The notes: generated by a model from the sequence alone, not told the origin. A stretch of DNA of 64,000 nucleotides from Bacillus atrophaeus (GCF_001584335.1 NZ_LSBB01000018.1:372001-436000), one strand, 5' to 3'; positions 37,072 through 48,240 are shown, counted from the first letter of the stretch. Program-made: numbers and translations.

Positions 37072-38696
37072 AGCGGGTAAAATGCGAGTGCGGACATATC
37101 AACCCGATCGGAACCGTCTTATGTGAATCGTGCGGCAGAACGCTTCAAGAAAAACAGCCGGCGCTTGCTGATATGAGGTATGACGGCAGTGCCAGGCGCT
37201 CCCAAACCTATAACAAAACCATCATCGATAAAATTTGGAACTTCTTTTCTTCGGTCAAGGTAGGGATATGGCTTATCATCATTACACTGGCTGCCTCTGC
37301 ATTCGGCACCATTTTTCCGCAGGAAGCCTACTTGCCTCCAGGGGCACAAGCTGATACATATTATAAAGATCAATACGGCACATTCGGCCATATCTATTAT
37401 CTGTTAGGCCTTCATCACCTTTACGGGTCTTGGTGGTATTTGCTTCTGATCGCTTCCATCGGCATCTCTCTTGTGATTTGCAGTCTTGATCGGGTTATCC
37501 CGCTTTACAGGGCGTTGAAGAACCAAGGTGTCAAACGGAATCCTGTCTTTTTGAGAAGGCAGCGGCTGTTCAGCCAGTCAGAGACAGAGCTGACAGGACA
37601 AACAAAGGAAAAAATCATCACTCATTTAAAAAAGAAGCGTTATAGAATAAGAGAAAAAGAGGGAAGCCTTTTAGCTGAAAAAGGCCGTTTTTCCAGATGG
37701 GGTCCATATGTCAACCATATCGGTCTGATTATCTTTCTCATCGGCGCGATGCTGAGATTTGTCCCCGGAATGTACGTTGACGAAACTCTGTGGATTCGTG
37801 AAGGCGAGACAGCGACGATCCCGGGAACTGGCGGCAAATATTATTTAAAAAACAATCAATTCAGTGTGGAAACCTACAATAGCAAAAATGAAAAAAAAGT
37901 CTTTGCGGACGCTATTGACCGGGTCGGAAACGGAAAAGTCGCCAAAAGCTTTCAGACAAAGGCAGAGCTTTTCAAACGCGAAGGCAAGATTGTTTACGGA
38001 GAAAAACCGAAGCTAAAGAAAATAAAAGAGGACAACATCATTGTCAATGAACCTCTGCGTTTTGATTCCTATTCGGTTTATCAAGTAGACTATAAAGAGA
38101 ATCAGCTCGATCAGATGGTGTTTCAGCTGATTGATAAAAAAACCGAAAAATCCTTTGGAAGTATTAAGATTAATCTTCTGGATCCAGATGCGGACTATGA
38201 TCTTGGTAACGGTTACAAGGTTGAAGTGGCAAGCTACCTGCCGGATTTTTATTTTAATAAAGACGGAGAGCCGAGCACCAAAACAAAAATCCCTAACAAT
38301 CCTGCATTTGTCTTTAATATGATTACACCAGACAAGCCAAAAGGTGAAAAAAGCTTCGTGGCGATCCAGGAGACGATAGAAGGATCAGACAGCAACAAAT
38401 ATAAAATGAAATTTGATCATGTCGAAACGAAAAACATCTCTGGTCTTACCGTCAGAAAAGATTTGACGCTTTGGGTGCTTGCTTTAGGCGGAGCTATTTT
38501 TATGATCGGTGTTATTCAGGGTATGTACTGGCAGCATCGGAGAATCTGGCTGCACACGCAGGATGGTAAGGTGCTTATAGCCGGGCATACCAACAAAAAC
38601 TGGTACGGACTTAAGCAGGATTTGAAATATGTCCTGACTGATACAGGGCTGGCTGAGCCGGCAGATCAAAAAGAATTAATGAAATCGCAGGTATAG
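37068..38696 (+). CDS. resB: Cytochrome c maturation protein ResB
   Basis: 542-residue Ccs1/ResB membrane protein that works with ResC to move haem and attach it to apocytochrome c. A short zinc-ribbon-like start has CECGH and CESCG. Membrane segments lie at about 62-82, 120-140 and 215-232, then a large outside domain to about 465, then a final segment ([20 protein letters not shown]) and cytoplasmic tail. The ATGA overlap with resA indicates translational coupling. Confidence 0.95.
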   Translation: MKRVKCECGHINPIGTVLCESCGRTLQEKQPALADMRYDGSARRSQTYNKTIIDKIWNFFSSVKVGIWLIIITLAASAFGTIFPQEAYLPPGAQADTYYKDQYGTFGHIYYLLGLHHLYGSWWYLLLIASIGISLVICSLDRVIPLYRALKNQGVKRNPVFLRRQRLFSQSETELTGQTKEKIITHLKKKRYRIREKEGSLLAEKGRFSRWGPYVNHIGLIIFLIGAMLRFVPGMYVDETLWIREGETATIPGTGGKYYLKNNQFSVETYNSKNEKKVFADAIDRVGNGKVAKSFQTKAELFKREGKIVYGEKPKLKKIKEDNIIVNEPLRFDSYSVYQVDYKENQLDQMVFQLIDKKTEKSFGSIKINLLDPDADYDLGNGYKVEVASYLPDFYFNKDGEPSTKTKIPNNPAFVFNMITPDKPKGEKSFVAIQETIEGSDSNKYKMKFDHVETKNISGLTVRKDLTLWVLALGGAIFMIGVIQGMYWQHRRIWLHTQDGKVLIAGHTNKNWYGLKQDLKYVLTDTGLAEPADQKELMKSQV

Positions 38697-38717
38697 TTAT
38701 AAAAAGGGAGTGTTGTA

Positions 38718-39893
38718 ATGGCGGAGCTGAGCGGAAATTTTCTTTATGCGGCCTTTCTTGTATATTTAATAGCCGTCGCGTTTTTCGGCGGGGCTATTCG
38801 CGGGAAAAGAGGCAGGAAGGACGGTAAAAACCGTTGGGCGGCGATCGGAATTGCCCTTTCTTGTATCGGGTTTGTTTGCCATCTCGGATATTTCATCACA
38901 AGGTGGGCTGCGAGCGGTCACGCGCCTGTCAGCAATCTGTTTGAATTCACCACAGCCTTTGGCATGATGCTGGTTCTTGCCTTTATCATTATTTATTTTA
39001 TTTATAAGCTGCCTTCATTAGGGCTGTTTACGCTGCCGATCGCTTTGCTTCTCATTGCATATGCGAGCATGTTTCCGACGGATATTTCGCCATTAATTCC
39101 TTCATTGCAGAGTAATTGGCTGTATATTCATGTCACAACCGCTGCGCTTGGGCAGGCTATACTTGCGATCAGCTTTGTGGCGGGCGTTATTTTTCTGCTG
39201 AAAGATGTGGATCAGACAAAGCCGGGCAAAAAAACCTTTTGGCTGGAAATGATCATGTTTATACTGGTGACAACCATCGCGTTTATTGCTGTCACGTCAG
39301 CATTCCGCTTCGCAGATTACAAAGCGGAATTTAATTGGGTTGATAAAAACAAGGAAAAAAGCGTAATGGTGTATGAAATGCCTGCGCTTGTCGGACCGCA
39401 TCAAGGCGAGCTGGTGACAAACGGCAAATTGGAGCCATTCATAGAACTTCCGGCAATCTTTTCAGGCAGAAAAGTGAATACAGTCATCTGGTCATTTGGC
39501 GCCGGGCTTCTCCTATATGGCGCGTTGCGTCTGATCATCAGAAAAAGGATCAGTGCGTTTTTACAGCCTCTGGTGAAAAGTGCGAATCTTGATCTGGTGG
39601 ATGAAGTCGGCTACAGAGCTGTTTCCATCGGATTTCCCATATTTACACTTGGGGCGCTGATCTTTGCGATGATTTGGGCTCAGCTCGCTTGGACAAGATT
39701 TTGGGGCTGGGACCCGAAGGAAGTATGGGCGCTGATTACGTTTTTGTTCTACGCCGCTTATTTGCATTTAAGGCTTTCAAGAGGATGGCATGGCGAGAAA
39801 TCAGCATGGCTTGCTGTCATTGGATTTGCCATCATTATGTTCAACTTAATTTTCGTGAATCTTGTGCTTGCCGGACTGCACTCCTACGCATAA
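38718..39893 (+). CDS. resC: Cytochrome c maturation protein ResC
   Basis: 391-residue CcsA/ResC haem-handling membrane protein with about eight membrane segments. The tryptophan-rich haem motif is [18 protein letters not shown] (about 329-346), with conserved histidines in [10 protein letters not shown] and the following loop. AGGGAGTG precedes the ATG. Third gene of the res operon. Confidence 0.95.
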   Translation: MAELSGNFLYAAFLVYLIAVAFFGGAIRGKRGRKDGKNRWAAIGIALSCIGFVCHLGYFITRWAASGHAPVSNLFEFTTAFGMMLVLAFIIIYFIYKLPSLGLFTLPIALLLIAYASMFPTDISPLIPSLQSNWLYIHVTTAALGQAILAISFVAGVIFLLKDVDQTKPGKKTFWLEMIMFILVTTIAFIAVTSAFRFADYKAEFNWVDKNKEKSVMVYEMPALVGPHQGELVTNGKLEPFIELPAIFSGRKVNTVIWSFGAGLLLYGALRLIIRKRISAFLQPLVKSANLDLVDEVGYRAVSIGFPIFTLGALIFAMIWAQLAWTRFWGWDPKEVWALITFLFYAAYLHLRLSRGWHGEKSAWLAVIGFAIIMFNLIFVNLVLAGLHSYA

Positions 39894-39975
39894 GTTCCTA
39901 AAAACCTATTCAGTTCTCAATCTTTCACAGGTTTTGATAAAATGAAAGTAACAGAAGGAAAGCAGGGGGAAAACG

Positions 39976-40698
39976 ATGGATCAATCTAAAGAAACAAAAA
40001 TATTAGTAGTAGATGACGAAGCCAGAATTCGCCGCCTTTTAAAAATGTATCTTGAACGGGAAGAATATGAAATTGAGGAAGCGGAAAATGGAGACGAAGC
40101 AATCGTCAAGGGGCTTGAAACCGATTATGATCTGATCTTACTCGATTTAATGATGCCAGGCACAGACGGAATCGAAGTCTGCCGCCAAATTCGGGAAAAA
40201 AAGGCTACACCGATCATTATGCTGACGGCAAAAGGAGAAGAAGCGAACCGCGTGCAGGGCTTTGAAGCGGGAACAGATGACTATATCGTCAAGCCTTTCA
40301 GCCCGAGGGAAGTCGTGCTGCGTGTAAAAGCGCTGCTGCGCAGAGCATCACAAACATCTTACTTCAATGCCAATACGACAACGAAGGATGTGCTCGTGTT
40401 CTCGCATCTGTCCATTGATAATGACGCCCACCGCGTGACCGCCGATGGAACTGAAGTGAGCTTAACCCCAAAAGAGTATGAGCTTCTTTACTTCTTGGCG
40501 AAAACGCCGGACAAAGTCTATGACAGGGAAAAGCTTCTGAAAGAAGTATGGCAGTACGAATTTTTCGGAGACCTCAGAACGGTCGATACACATGTCAAAC
40601 GGCTGCGGGAAAAGCTGAACAAAGTATCACCGGGCGCGGCAAAGAAAATCGTTACAGTTTGGGGCGTCGGTTATAAATTTGAGGTAGGCGCTGAATGA
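39976..40698 (+). CDS. resD: Response regulator ResD
   Basis: 240-residue OmpR/PhoB-type regulator of aerobic and anaerobic respiration genes. Receiver domain residues are Asp13-Asp14, phosphorylated Asp57 in LLDLMMPG and Lys in YIVKPFSP. The C-terminal winged helix includes [12 protein letters not shown] and [13 protein letters not shown]. An AGCAGGGGGAAA ribosome site precedes the ATG. Overlaps resE by four bases. Expected to activate its own operon. Confidence 0.97.
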   Translation: MDQSKETKILVVDDEARIRRLLKMYLEREEYEIEEAENGDEAIVKGLETDYDLILLDLMMPGTDGIEVCRQIREKKATPIIMLTAKGEEANRVQGFEAGTDDYIVKPFSPREVVLRVKALLRRASQTSYFNANTTTKDVLVFSHLSIDNDAHRVTADGTEVSLTPKEYELLYFLAKTPDKVYDREKLLKEVWQYEFFGDLRTVDTHVKRLREKLNKVSPGAAKKIVTVWGVGYKFEVGAE

Positions 40699-42482
40699 AA
40701 TTTTGGAAAAGCGTAGTAGGCAAGCTATGGTTCACAATCCTTTCGCTTGTTCTGATCGTTTTATTTATCTTAACGGTCCTGCTGCTGGAATTTATCGAAA
40801 ATTATCACGTAGAAGAAGCGGAAAATGACTTAACCCAGCTCGCCAACAAAGTAGCGGTTATTTTAGAAAACCATGAGGATCAAGCACTGGCTAGATCCAT
40901 CACATGGGAGCTGGCAGATAACTTAACAAGCATTGCGATTGTGCAGGATGAGAAGAAACACTGGTATTCGCCTAATGACAAAAATCAATTATCCTCGATT
41001 ACGCTGGAACAAATTAAGCGTGACCCAGAGTTAGGCAAGGCGCTGTCGAATTACCAAAAAGTGAGTAAACGCACCGGAGTCAACGACACCAATACGAATA
41101 ATGAGCGGCTCGTCGTCGGAGTCCCTTATGAAAAAGACGGAAAAAAAGGGATGGTATTTTTATCGCAGTCTCTTTTAGCCGTGAAGGATACGACAAAACA
41201 CACAACACGCTATATTTTTCTGGCTGCAGGCATTGCGATCGTGCTGACAACATTTTTCGCCTTCTTTCTGTCAAGCCGGGTAACCTATCCGCTTCGAAAA
41301 ATGAGGGAAGGTGCTCAGGATCTGGCGAAAGGAAAGTTTGACACAAAGATTCCGATTCTGACGCATGACGAAATCGGTGAACTTGCGACTGCCTTTAATC
41401 AAATGGGGAGACAGCTCAACTTCCATATTAACGCGCTGAATCAGGAAAAAGAACAGCTTTCCAACATATTGAGCAGTATGGCCGACGGGGTCATTACAAT
41501 TAATATAGACGGAACAATTCTGGTCACAAACCCGCCGGCGGAGCGTTTTCTGCAAGCGTGGTATTATGAGCAGAACATGAATGTACAGGCAGACGATCAC
41601 CTTCCGCCGGAGGCAAAAGAACTGTTCCAAAACACGGTCAATACAGAAAAAGAACAAATGATCGAAATGACGCTGCAAGGGCGGTCGTGGGTGCTTTTAA
41701 TGTCGCCGCTTTACGCGCAGTCTCATGTGCGGGGCGCCGTTGCCGTGCTGCGGGACATGACGGAAGAGCGCCGGCTTGATAAATTGCGGGAAGATTTTAT
41801 CGCCAATGTGAGCCATGAGCTCAGAACGCCGATCTCTATGCTTCAAGGCTATAGTGAAGCCATCGTTGACGATATCGCAAGCTCAGAGGACGACCGAAAA
41901 GAAATTGCGCAGATCATTTATGATGAGTCATTACGAATGGGCCGTCTTGTCAATGATTTGTTGGATTTAGCGAGAATGGAATCCGGCCATACCGCCTTAC
42001 ATTACGTAAAAGTAAATCTCGATGAGTTTTTAGAAAAGATCTTCAGAAAATTTTCCGGAGTTGCAAAAGAGAAAAACATCTCTTTAACGGACGACATTTC
42101 ACTTAATGAAACAGAGTTTGCATTCGATGAGGACAAAATGGAGCAGGTATTTACAAATTTAATTGATAATGCGCTGCGTCATACTCAATCGGGCGGAACC
42201 GTCCATATTGCGGTCCAATCTGTCAAAGACGGATTGAAAATTGACGTGAAGGACTCTGGTTCAGGAATACCGGAAGAAGATTTGCCGTTTATCTTCGAGC
42301 GTTTCTACAAAGCGGATAAAGCACGTACAAGGGGCCGAGCGGGCACAGGGCTCGGACTTGCGATTGTGAAAAATATCGTAGAAGCACACAATGGCTCCAT
42401 CACAGTGCACAGCCGTATTGATAAAGGAACGACATTTACGTTTTACATTCCGACAAAACCGTTGGATGAAGTCCAAATTTGA
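40695..42482 (+). CDS. resE: Sensor histidine kinase ResE
   Basis: 595-residue membrane kinase partner of ResD. Membrane segments at about 10-32 and 170-195 flank an outside domain. They are followed by HAMP (about 195-250), PAS (about 255-360), the H-box [15 protein letters not shown], and ATP-binding motifs [20 protein letters not shown] and [16 protein letters not shown]. Signals are oxygen limitation and nitric oxide in B. subtilis. Ends on a strong terminator. Confidence 0.97.
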   Translation: MKFWKSVVGKLWFTILSLVLIVLFILTVLLLEFIENYHVEEAENDLTQLANKVAVILENHEDQALARSITWELADNLTSIAIVQDEKKHWYSPNDKNQLSSITLEQIKRDPELGKALSNYQKVSKRTGVNDTNTNNERLVVGVPYEKDGKKGMVFLSQSLLAVKDTTKHTTRYIFLAAGIAIVLTTFFAFFLSSRVTYPLRKMREGAQDLAKGKFDTKIPILTHDEIGELATAFNQMGRQLNFHINALNQEKEQLSNILSSMADGVITINIDGTILVTNPPAERFLQAWYYEQNMNVQADDHLPPEAKELFQNTVNTEKEQMIEMTLQGRSWVLLMSPLYAQSHVRGAVAVLRDMTEERRLDKLREDFIANVSHELRTPISMLQGYSEAIVDDIASSEDDRKEIAQIIYDESLRMGRLVNDLLDLARMESGHTALHYVKVNLDEFLEKIFRKFSGVAKEKNISLTDDISLNETEFAFDEDKMEQVFTNLIDNALRHTQSGGTVHIAVQSVKDGLKIDVKDSGSGIPEEDLPFIFERFYKADKARTRGRAGTGLGLAIVKNIVEAHNGSITVHSRIDKGTTFTFYIPTKPLDEVQI

Positions 42483-42503
42483 CGAAGAATCTTGTTCCAT
42501 ACG

Positions 42504-42535
42504 AAACACCCGCTGTTTATGCGGGTGTTTTTTTC
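42504..42535 (+). terminator. Terminator of the res operon
   Basis: Stem AAACACCCGC / GCGGGTGTTT with a T-run. Confidence 0.92.
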
Positions 42536-42613
42536 CTTTTACGCTTACAAAATTTAAGAATAAGTTAATATAAATTCCCTTCCAAATTCCAGTTTCTCGT
42601 AATATAGTTGTAA

Positions 42614-42640
42614 TGTAACTTTTCTACCTATTCTTACGAC
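42614..42640 (+). promoter_or_regulatory. SigX autoregulatory promoter
   Basis: TGTAAC (42614-42619), 17-base spacer, CGAC (42637-42640), the consensus recognised by SigX itself. Confidence 0.85.
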
Positions 42641-42665
42641 AAAAAAGTGAACGGAGGGGTTTCCC

Positions 42666-43250
42666 ATGGAAGAAACCTTTCAGATATTGTATGATACATA
42701 TCATCAAGATTTGTACCAATTCTTATTTTATATGGTAAAAGACAAAAGCCAAGCAGAGGACCTTCTTCAAGAGGTTTATATCCGTGTGCTGAATTCATAT
42801 CATACATTTGAAGGAAGAAGCAGTAAAAAAACATGGCTGCTGTCAATAGCCCGCCATGTCGCAATTGATTGGTTCCGAAAGCAGCAGACGATCAGACAGC
42901 GGATTATGGGGACATTTGATTGGGATACACAGGATGTCAGAGATCAGCATTTGCTTCCGGATGAACTCGCCGTTCAGCATGAAAATGTCCGGGAAATCTA
43001 TGCCGCGCTGGATCAATGCACCATAGATCAAAGAGCTGTTATTATCTTAAGATTTATTCAAGGATATTCTATTCAGGAAACAGCCAAAGCTCTGCGCTTC
43101 TCGGAAAGTAAAGTGAAAACGACCCAGCACAGGGCGCTCAAAGTACTTCGGAAACATATGGAGCTTTTGAGGGAGGAGCTAATGGATGATGAAGTCAGAT
43201 TGGAACGAAGAACGGATAAAGGAGTTGTTAAATCAACTTCCCATAGTTAA
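42666..43250 (+). CDS. sigX: ECF sigma factor SigX
   Basis: 194-residue ECF sigma factor controlling cell-surface charge genes and resistance to cationic peptides. Region 2 is visible in YQFLFYMVKDKSQAEDLLQE and KTWLLSIARHVAIDWFR. Region 4 is RAVIILRFIQGYSIQETAKA with SESKVKTTQHRALK. GGAGGGG lies six bases before the ATG. The last 65 bases overlap rsiX in another frame. Confidence 0.96.
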   Translation: MEETFQILYDTYHQDLYQFLFYMVKDKSQAEDLLQEVYIRVLNSYHTFEGRSSKKTWLLSIARHVAIDWFRKQQTIRQRIMGTFDWDTQDVRDQHLLPDELAVQHENVREIYAALDQCTIDQRAVIILRFIQGYSIQETAKALRFSESKVKTTQHRALKVLRKHMELLREELMDDEVRLERRTDKGVVKSTSHS

Positions 43251-44286
43251 AGACCAACGCTCGGCAAACGACATTTACGCGTGTCTTCTGAAGGCAAAGC
43301 ATAAGAAAAAACTGCCTGTAAGCTGGATTGGTCCCGCAGTTGCAACAGCGATTGTTGTATATATTGCTTTCATTATTTCTCCTCATTTATTTCCCAAATC
43401 ACAGTTTGAGAACAAAGAAACGGCTGATGACAGTGCTGCCGCTGAAATGAAGCTGGCAGACAGCCAAAAATCAGAAGCAGCCCGCATTCAAAAAACGTTT
43501 GTCGTTTCTGACAAAGATCAAAACAAGTACATAACCGTAGCATTTGCCAATGCAAAAACGTCCACGATCATACCCGTAAGCATCGAAAAAACAAACTCAG
43601 GCGAAAACATTCAGGACATGCTGTTTGCCTACGACCACTCAGATTTATTTGATACCGGCATATCTGTCCCATCATTTATTGATGACGTGAAAGTCACGGA
43701 AAATCAGAAGGAGCTGTTGATACAGGTCAATCAACAAATCACGGTCGATTCTTCTAAAGAGGCAAAGTTATTGGAAAAAATGCTGAACGAAACAATGAAA
43801 TGGAGCCCCTATGACCGCATCAAATTCACGACAGACCAAGGCGATTCAGGTGCAGACATAGGATCCTACGGCACTTTAACGGAACTTCCGGTTCACAAAC
43901 AGACCCAAAGGGGTTACTATGCCTATCAGGATGAAGAAGGGCATTATTTCCTCGTCCCTTCTGAAAAAACCTATCATAATATAAGTGACGCAATAAAAGG
44001 AATGGAAAACAGCAGCAATTCAGATACAAGACCTATTATTAAAAGCGGAACGGTCAAATCTGTAACAGAAAAAAACGATTCCTTATTGATATATTTCTCA
44101 GAAAAGTCGGTTGTTGAGAATTCGATAAGCAGTATTTTAATGCTTGAAGGATTGCTTTTGACAGCGAAAGATTTTGGTTATACCAAAGTGACCTTTAAAA
44201 ATACGAAAACACATCAGGTTGGGAAGTATGATGTAACAGAACCCGTATCGGTTCCGTCTGCTCCAAATCCGATTCATATAAATTAA
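43186..44286 (+). CDS. rsiX: Anti-sigma factor RsiX
   Basis: 366-residue membrane protein that holds SigX inactive. A short cytoplasmic N-terminal sigma-binding part (1 to about 45) is followed by one membrane segment (VATAIVVYIAFIISPHLF) and a large outside domain carrying the conserved LLTAKDFGYTKVTFKN stretch. The start lies 65 bases inside sigX, an unusually long coding overlap that couples the pair. Sequence is more diverged from B. subtilis than its neighbours. Confidence 0.94.
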   Translation: MMKSDWNEERIKELLNQLPIVKDQRSANDIYACLLKAKHKKKLPVSWIGPAVATAIVVYIAFIISPHLFPKSQFENKETADDSAAAEMKLADSQKSEAARIQKTFVVSDKDQNKYITVAFANAKTSTIIPVSIEKTNSGENIQDMLFAYDHSDLFDTGISVPSFIDDVKVTENQKELLIQVNQQITVDSSKEAKLLEKMLNETMKWSPYDRIKFTTDQGDSGADIGSYGTLTELPVHKQTQRGYYAYQDEEGHYFLVPSEKTYHNISDAIKGMENSSNSDTRPIIKSGTVKSVTEKNDSLLIYFSEKSVVENSISSILMLEGLLLTAKDFGYTKVTFKNTKTHQVGKYDVTEPVSVPSAPNPIHIN

Positions 44287-44289
44287 GAC

Positions 44290-44329
44290 AAAGAACTCTT
44301 TTCGGGCAGTAAGGGAAGAGTTCTTTTTT
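44290..44329 (+). terminator. Terminator of sigX-rsiX
   Basis: Stem AAAGAACTCTT / AAGAGTTCTTT with a T-run. Confidence 0.92.
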
Positions 44330-44424
44330 ATGCGGACAGCCGCCGGTTTTTGAAAAGGGACTGCCGCTTTCGCCTTGTAAGTGTTATATAATAATAAGAC
44401 GATTGAAGAAAGGGCTGAAAGTCT

Positions 44425-45180
44425 ATGAATACATTAACAATCAAAAATGTTTCAATAGGGGAAGGGATTCCTAAGATTATTATTCCTTTAATGGGGACGA
44501 CAGAAAAACAAATTCTTCAAGAATCAGAAGCTATAAAAGCCTTAAAGCCGGACATTGTGGAATGGCGAGTGGATGTGTACCAAAAGGCTGAAGATTTAGA
44601 AGCGGTAAAAGACATGATTTCAAAGCTTAGAAAGACGTTGGCAGACACCCTTTTTCTTTTTACATTCCGAAGTCATAAAGAGGGCGGCAGCTTACAAGTT
44701 GAAGATCGTTACTATGCGCAACTGCTGGAAATGGCTATTCGTACAAAAAAAATTGATCTGGCGGACGTTGAACTGTTTTCAGGACAAGCAAAAGCACTAG
44801 TTGCGTGTGCGGAAGAAAATGGTGTGTATGTCGTGATGTCTAATCATGATTTTCGCAAAACACCAGCAAAAGAAGAAATCATTTCACGTTTGCGCCAAAT
44901 GCAAGAGTACGGAGCTCATATCCCTAAAATCGCGGTAATGCCGAATAGCGCTGAAGATGTATTGACTCTGCTCGATGCCACGCTCACTATGAAAACAAAA
45001 TATGCAGATCGTCCAATCATTACAATGTCAATGGCGGCAACAGGACTTGTCAGCCGTCTTGCAGGAGAAGTTTTTGGTTCAGCCTGCACATTTGGCGCAG
45101 GAGAAGAAGCGTCTGCACCAGGACAGATCCCAGTCCAAGAATTGAGAAGTGTTTTAGACATTTTACATAAAAACGCGTAA
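44425..45180 (+). CDS. aroC: Type I 3-dehydroquinate dehydratase
   Basis: 251-residue shikimate-pathway enzyme (AroD elsewhere; aroC in B. subtilis). It dehydrates 3-dehydroquinate through a Schiff base. Catalytic residues are visible: Glu46 in VEWRVD, His141 in SNHDF and Lys168 in PKIAVMP. The C-terminal substrate loop is SAPGQIPV. GAAAGGGCTG precedes the ATG. Convergent with serA across a shared terminator. Confidence 0.94.
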   Translation: MNTLTIKNVSIGEGIPKIIIPLMGTTEKQILQESEAIKALKPDIVEWRVDVYQKAEDLEAVKDMISKLRKTLADTLFLFTFRSHKEGGSLQVEDRYYAQLLEMAIRTKKIDLADVELFSGQAKALVACAEENGVYVVMSNHDFRKTPAKEEIISRLRQMQEYGAHIPKIAVMPNSAEDVLTLLDATLTMKTKYADRPIITMSMAATGLVSRLAGEVFGSACTFGAGEEASAPGQIPVQELRSVLDILHKNA

Positions 45181-45186
45181 TGATCA

Positions 45187-45220
45187 AAAAAACTCAAGCC
45201 TTCAATGGCTTGAGTTTTTT
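45187..45220. terminator. Bidirectional terminator between aroC and serA
   Basis: 14-bp stem AAAAAACTCAAGCC / GGCTTGAGTTTTTT, loop TTCAAT. Confidence 0.93.
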
Positions 45221-45229
45221 GTGTATTGA

Positions 45230-46807
45230 TTAAGGAAGATCAATCAGTTTGACAGAAACAATGTCAGCAACGTCTGATAGTTCATTAACAACCTTTTCTT
45301 CTAAATGTCTGTCAAAGGAGAGCATCATAATAGCTTCTCCGCCTTTTTCTTTACGGCCAACCTGCATTGTGGCGATATTGATATCATTGTCGCCGAGAAT
45401 ACGTCCAACGCGGCCGATAACACCGGTTGTATCTTGATGCTGGATGTAAACCAGATGTCCGGTTGGGTAGAAGTCAATATTAAATCCGTTTAATTCAACA
45501 ATACGCTCTCCGAAATGAGGGATATACGTAGCTGTTACCGTAAACGTGCTGCGGTCTCCCGTAACTTTAACGCTGATGCAGTTATCGTAACCAGACTCAT
45601 TAGATGAAATTTTCTCGCTGAAGCTGATTCCGCGTTCCTTAGCAACTCCGCCGGCATTTACCTCGTTGACGGTTGAATCAACGCGCGGTTTTAAAAAGCC
45701 TGACAGCAAACTTTTAGTGATAAACGATGTTTCAAGTTTCGAAATGGTTCCTTCGTATTGAATCGCCACATCTTTTACAGGTTCCTTCATACATTGTGAA
45801 ACGAGGCTTCCGATTTTATCTGCGATTTGGTGGTAAGGCTGAATTTTTTTGAACTCATCCTTTGTCATCGCCGGCAGGTTGATCGCTGACATAACAGGAA
45901 GGCCTTTTGCAAACTGCAATACCTCTTCAGATACCTGAGCTGCAACATTCAGCTGGGCTTCTTTTGTTGATGCACCTAAGTGAGGAGTGGCAATTACTAA
46001 AGGATGATCAGGAAGCTTTGATTCAACAGGCGGTTCAACCTCGAATACATCAAGTGCCGCACCTGCGACATGGCCGTTTTCCAAAGCTTCTAAAAGCGCA
46101 GCTTCATCAATAATGCCGCCTCTTGCACAGTTAATCAGGCGGACACCCTTTTTCGTTTTCGCAATGGTTTCTTTGTTCAGTAAGCCCTTTGTTTCTTTCG
46201 TTAAAGGCGTATGAACTGTGATAATATCCGCGCTTTCGAGAACTTCCTCAAATGTACGGCTGTTTACACCGATTTTCTTTGCTCTGTCTTCTGTTAGGAA
46301 GGGATCAAAAACATGCACGGTCATACCGAAGGCTCTCGCACGCTGTGCAATTTCGCTTCCGATTCGGCCCAATCCTACGATTCCAAGTGTTTTTCCGTAA
46401 AGCTCAGAACCGACATAAGCTGTGCGGTTCCACTCTCTGGATTTTACAGAAATATTGGCCTGAGGAATGTGTCTCATTAAAGAAGAGATCATCGCAAATG
46501 TATGCTCTGCCGTGGAAATGGTATTTCCGTTCGGAGCATTAATGACGATCACCCCATGCTTTGTGGCCTCATCAATGTCAATGTTGTCGACACCGACGCC
46601 GGCTCTGCCGACAATTTTTAAGGAAGTCATTTTTTTGAAAAGGTCTTCCGTTACTTTTGTCGCGCTGCGCACCAAAAGAGCATCAAAAGTATGTAATTCA
46701 TCTTCTGCTTCTGTCACGTTTTTCTGAACAATTTCAATAAAGTCTGATTCAATTAGCGGCTGTAAGCCATCGTTGCTCATTTTGTCTGAGACCAATACTC
46801 GAAACAT
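45230..46807 (-). CDS. serA: D-3-phosphoglycerate dehydrogenase
   Basis: 525-residue NAD enzyme for the first step of serine synthesis. The dehydrogenase core has GIVGLGRIGSEIAQR (nucleotide fold near residue 147), CARGGIIDEAAL and the catalytic HLGASTKEAQ. An allosteric substrate-binding domain and a C-terminal ACT domain (about 450-525, HQDTTGVIGRVGRIL) follow. ATG 46807 is chosen: AGGAGG is ten bases upstream and the protein then starts MFRVLVSDKMS; the longer frame runs through the promoter. Confidence 0.96.
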   Translation of the reverse strand: MFRVLVSDKMSNDGLQPLIESDFIEIVQKNVTEAEDELHTFDALLVRSATKVTEDLFKKMTSLKIVGRAGVGVDNIDIDEATKHGVIVINAPNGNTISTAEHTFAMISSLMRHIPQANISVKSREWNRTAYVGSELYGKTLGIVGLGRIGSEIAQRARAFGMTVHVFDPFLTEDRAKKIGVNSRTFEEVLESADIITVHTPLTKETKGLLNKETIAKTKKGVRLINCARGGIIDEAALLEALENGHVAGAALDVFEVEPPVESKLPDHPLVIATPHLGASTKEAQLNVAAQVSEEVLQFAKGLPVMSAINLPAMTKDEFKKIQPYHQIADKIGSLVSQCMKEPVKDVAIQYEGTISKLETSFITKSLLSGFLKPRVDSTVNEVNAGGVAKERGISFSEKISSNESGYDNCISVKVTGDRSTFTVTATYIPHFGERIVELNGFNIDFYPTGHLVYIQHQDTTGVIGRVGRILGDNDINIATMQVGRKEKGGEAIMMLSFDRHLEEKVVNELSDVADIVSVKLIDLP

Positions 46808-46848
46808 CGTAAGATTTCCTCCTAAATTTACTAACATAAATATCTGAT

Positions 46849-46877
46849 AATTTATCATATTCCCAATAGAGTGTCAA
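46849..46877 (-). promoter_or_regulatory. SigA promoter of serA
   Basis: On the minus strand: TTGACA (46872-46877), 17-base spacer, TAAATT (46849-46854). Confidence 0.75.
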
Positions 46878-46983
46878 CGTGTATTGCCGCAGTAAAGGAC
46901 GAAAGTAAAGCTTATAAATGCGCTGTTTATCACACTGAAGAGCATAAATATTTATTTAAAAATAAAGATTTTGAGCTCTTATC

Positions 46984-47012
46984 TATACATTACGATTTAT
47001 ATCATTTATAAT
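46984..47012 (+). promoter_or_regulatory. SigA promoter of fmnP
   Basis: TATACA (46984-46989), 17-base spacer, TATAAT (47007-47012), directly before the FMN riboswitch. Confidence 0.65.
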
Positions 47013-47030
47013 GTGAATAAATTCATATGA

Positions 47031-47164
47031 TCAATCTTCGGGGCAGGGTGTAATTCCCTACCGGCGGTGATGAGTCTAAGTGCTCTAAGCCCGCGAGCTG
47101 TTTTTACAGCAGGATTCGGTGTGATTCCGAAGCCGACAGTATAGTCTGGATGGGAGAAGATGGA
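47031..47164 (+). promoter_or_regulatory. FMN riboswitch of fmnP
   Basis: Conserved RFN blocks are present: TTCGGGGCAGGGTG, AATTCCCTACCGGCGG, AGCCCGCGAGC, GATTCGGTGTGATTCCGAAG, CCGACAGT and GTCTGGATGGGAGAAG. In B. subtilis this element controls the transporter ribU/ypaA at this locus. Confidence 0.97.
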
Positions 47165-47226
47165 GGTTCAGCAGCGTTTTGAAATAAGATTTTCAAACGT
47201 TTCTTTGCCGAGTCCAAATCTAAACC

Positions 47227-47251
47227 CCGCTTATCATAAAGCGGTTTTTTT
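47227..47251 (+). terminator. Terminator below the fmnP riboswitch
   Basis: Stem CCGCTT / AAGCGG followed by seven T, between riboswitch and gene; likely expression platform. Confidence 0.8.
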
Positions 47252-47317
47252 ATTGGGCTGGACAGAACGAACCTTTCCACTTTTCGAGAGATATGATCGA
47301 AAAGGAGAGAGCTCAAA

Positions 47318-47896
47318 ATGAAAGTGAAAAAATTAGTGGTTATCAGTATGCTTAGCAGCATCGCGTTTGTATTAATGCTGTTAAATTTCCCGTTTCCGGG
47401 TCTTCCTGATTATTTAAAAATTGATTTCAGTGATGTTCCTGCCATTATCGCCATTCTTCTATACGGACCGGCAGCGGGCATTGCCGTTGAAGGGATAAAA
47501 AATGTTCTTCAATATATGATTCAGGGAAGCATGGCCGGCGTACCTGTGGGGCAGGTTGCAAACTTTATCGCAGGAACACTGTTTATTCTGCCGACTGCTT
47601 TCTTATTTAAAAGGTTAAATTCGGCAAAGGGACTGGCTGTGAGCCTGCTTGCGGGAACTGCAGCCATGACGGCCTTAATGAGCATTTTGAATTATGTTCT
47701 CATTCTACCTGCTTACACATGGTTTTTACATTCGCCGGCATTATCAGACAGCGCTTTGAAAACAGCGGTTGTCGCGGGAATATTGCCGTTTAATATTGTA
47801 AAAGGGATCATTATCACGATCGTCTTCACTTTAATCTTTACGAAGCTTAAACCTTGGATTGAACAGCAAAGAAACCTTCAAACCATTGATTCATAA
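47318..47896 (+). CDS. fmnP: Riboflavin/FMN transporter (ECF S component)
   Basis: 192-residue membrane protein (RibU, YpaA) with six predicted hydrophobic segments. It is the substrate-binding subunit of an energy-coupling-factor transporter for riboflavin. Family features are FPFPGLPDYLKIDFSDVPAI and GPAAGIAVEGIKNVLQYM. AAAGGAGAG precedes the ATG. The control by an FMN riboswitch links uptake to the rib operon 20 kb away. Confidence 0.96.
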   Translation: MKVKKLVVISMLSSIAFVLMLLNFPFPGLPDYLKIDFSDVPAIIAILLYGPAAGIAVEGIKNVLQYMIQGSMAGVPVGQVANFIAGTLFILPTAFLFKRLNSAKGLAVSLLAGTAAMTALMSILNYVLILPAYTWFLHSPALSDSALKTAVVAGILPFNIVKGIIITIVFTLIFTKLKPWIEQQRNLQTIDS

Positions 47897-47900
47897 AAAA

Positions 47901-47930
47901 TGCGCCAGGTCTGTTAAAAGACCTGGCGCA
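47901..47930 (-). terminator. Second terminator downstream of fer
   Basis: Perfect 12-bp stem TGCGCCAGGTCT / AGACCTGGCGCA. The T-run is on the minus-strand side only, so it mainly stops transcription coming from fer. Confidence 0.8.
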
Positions 47931-47938
47931 ACATATTA

Positions 47939-47967
47939 AAAAAGCTCCCAATGACAGGGAGCTTTTT
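47939..47967. terminator. Bidirectional terminator between fmnP and fer
   Basis: Stem AAAAAGCTCCC / GGGAGCTTTTT with T-runs on both strands. Confidence 0.9.
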
Positions 47968-48240
<273 letters not shown>

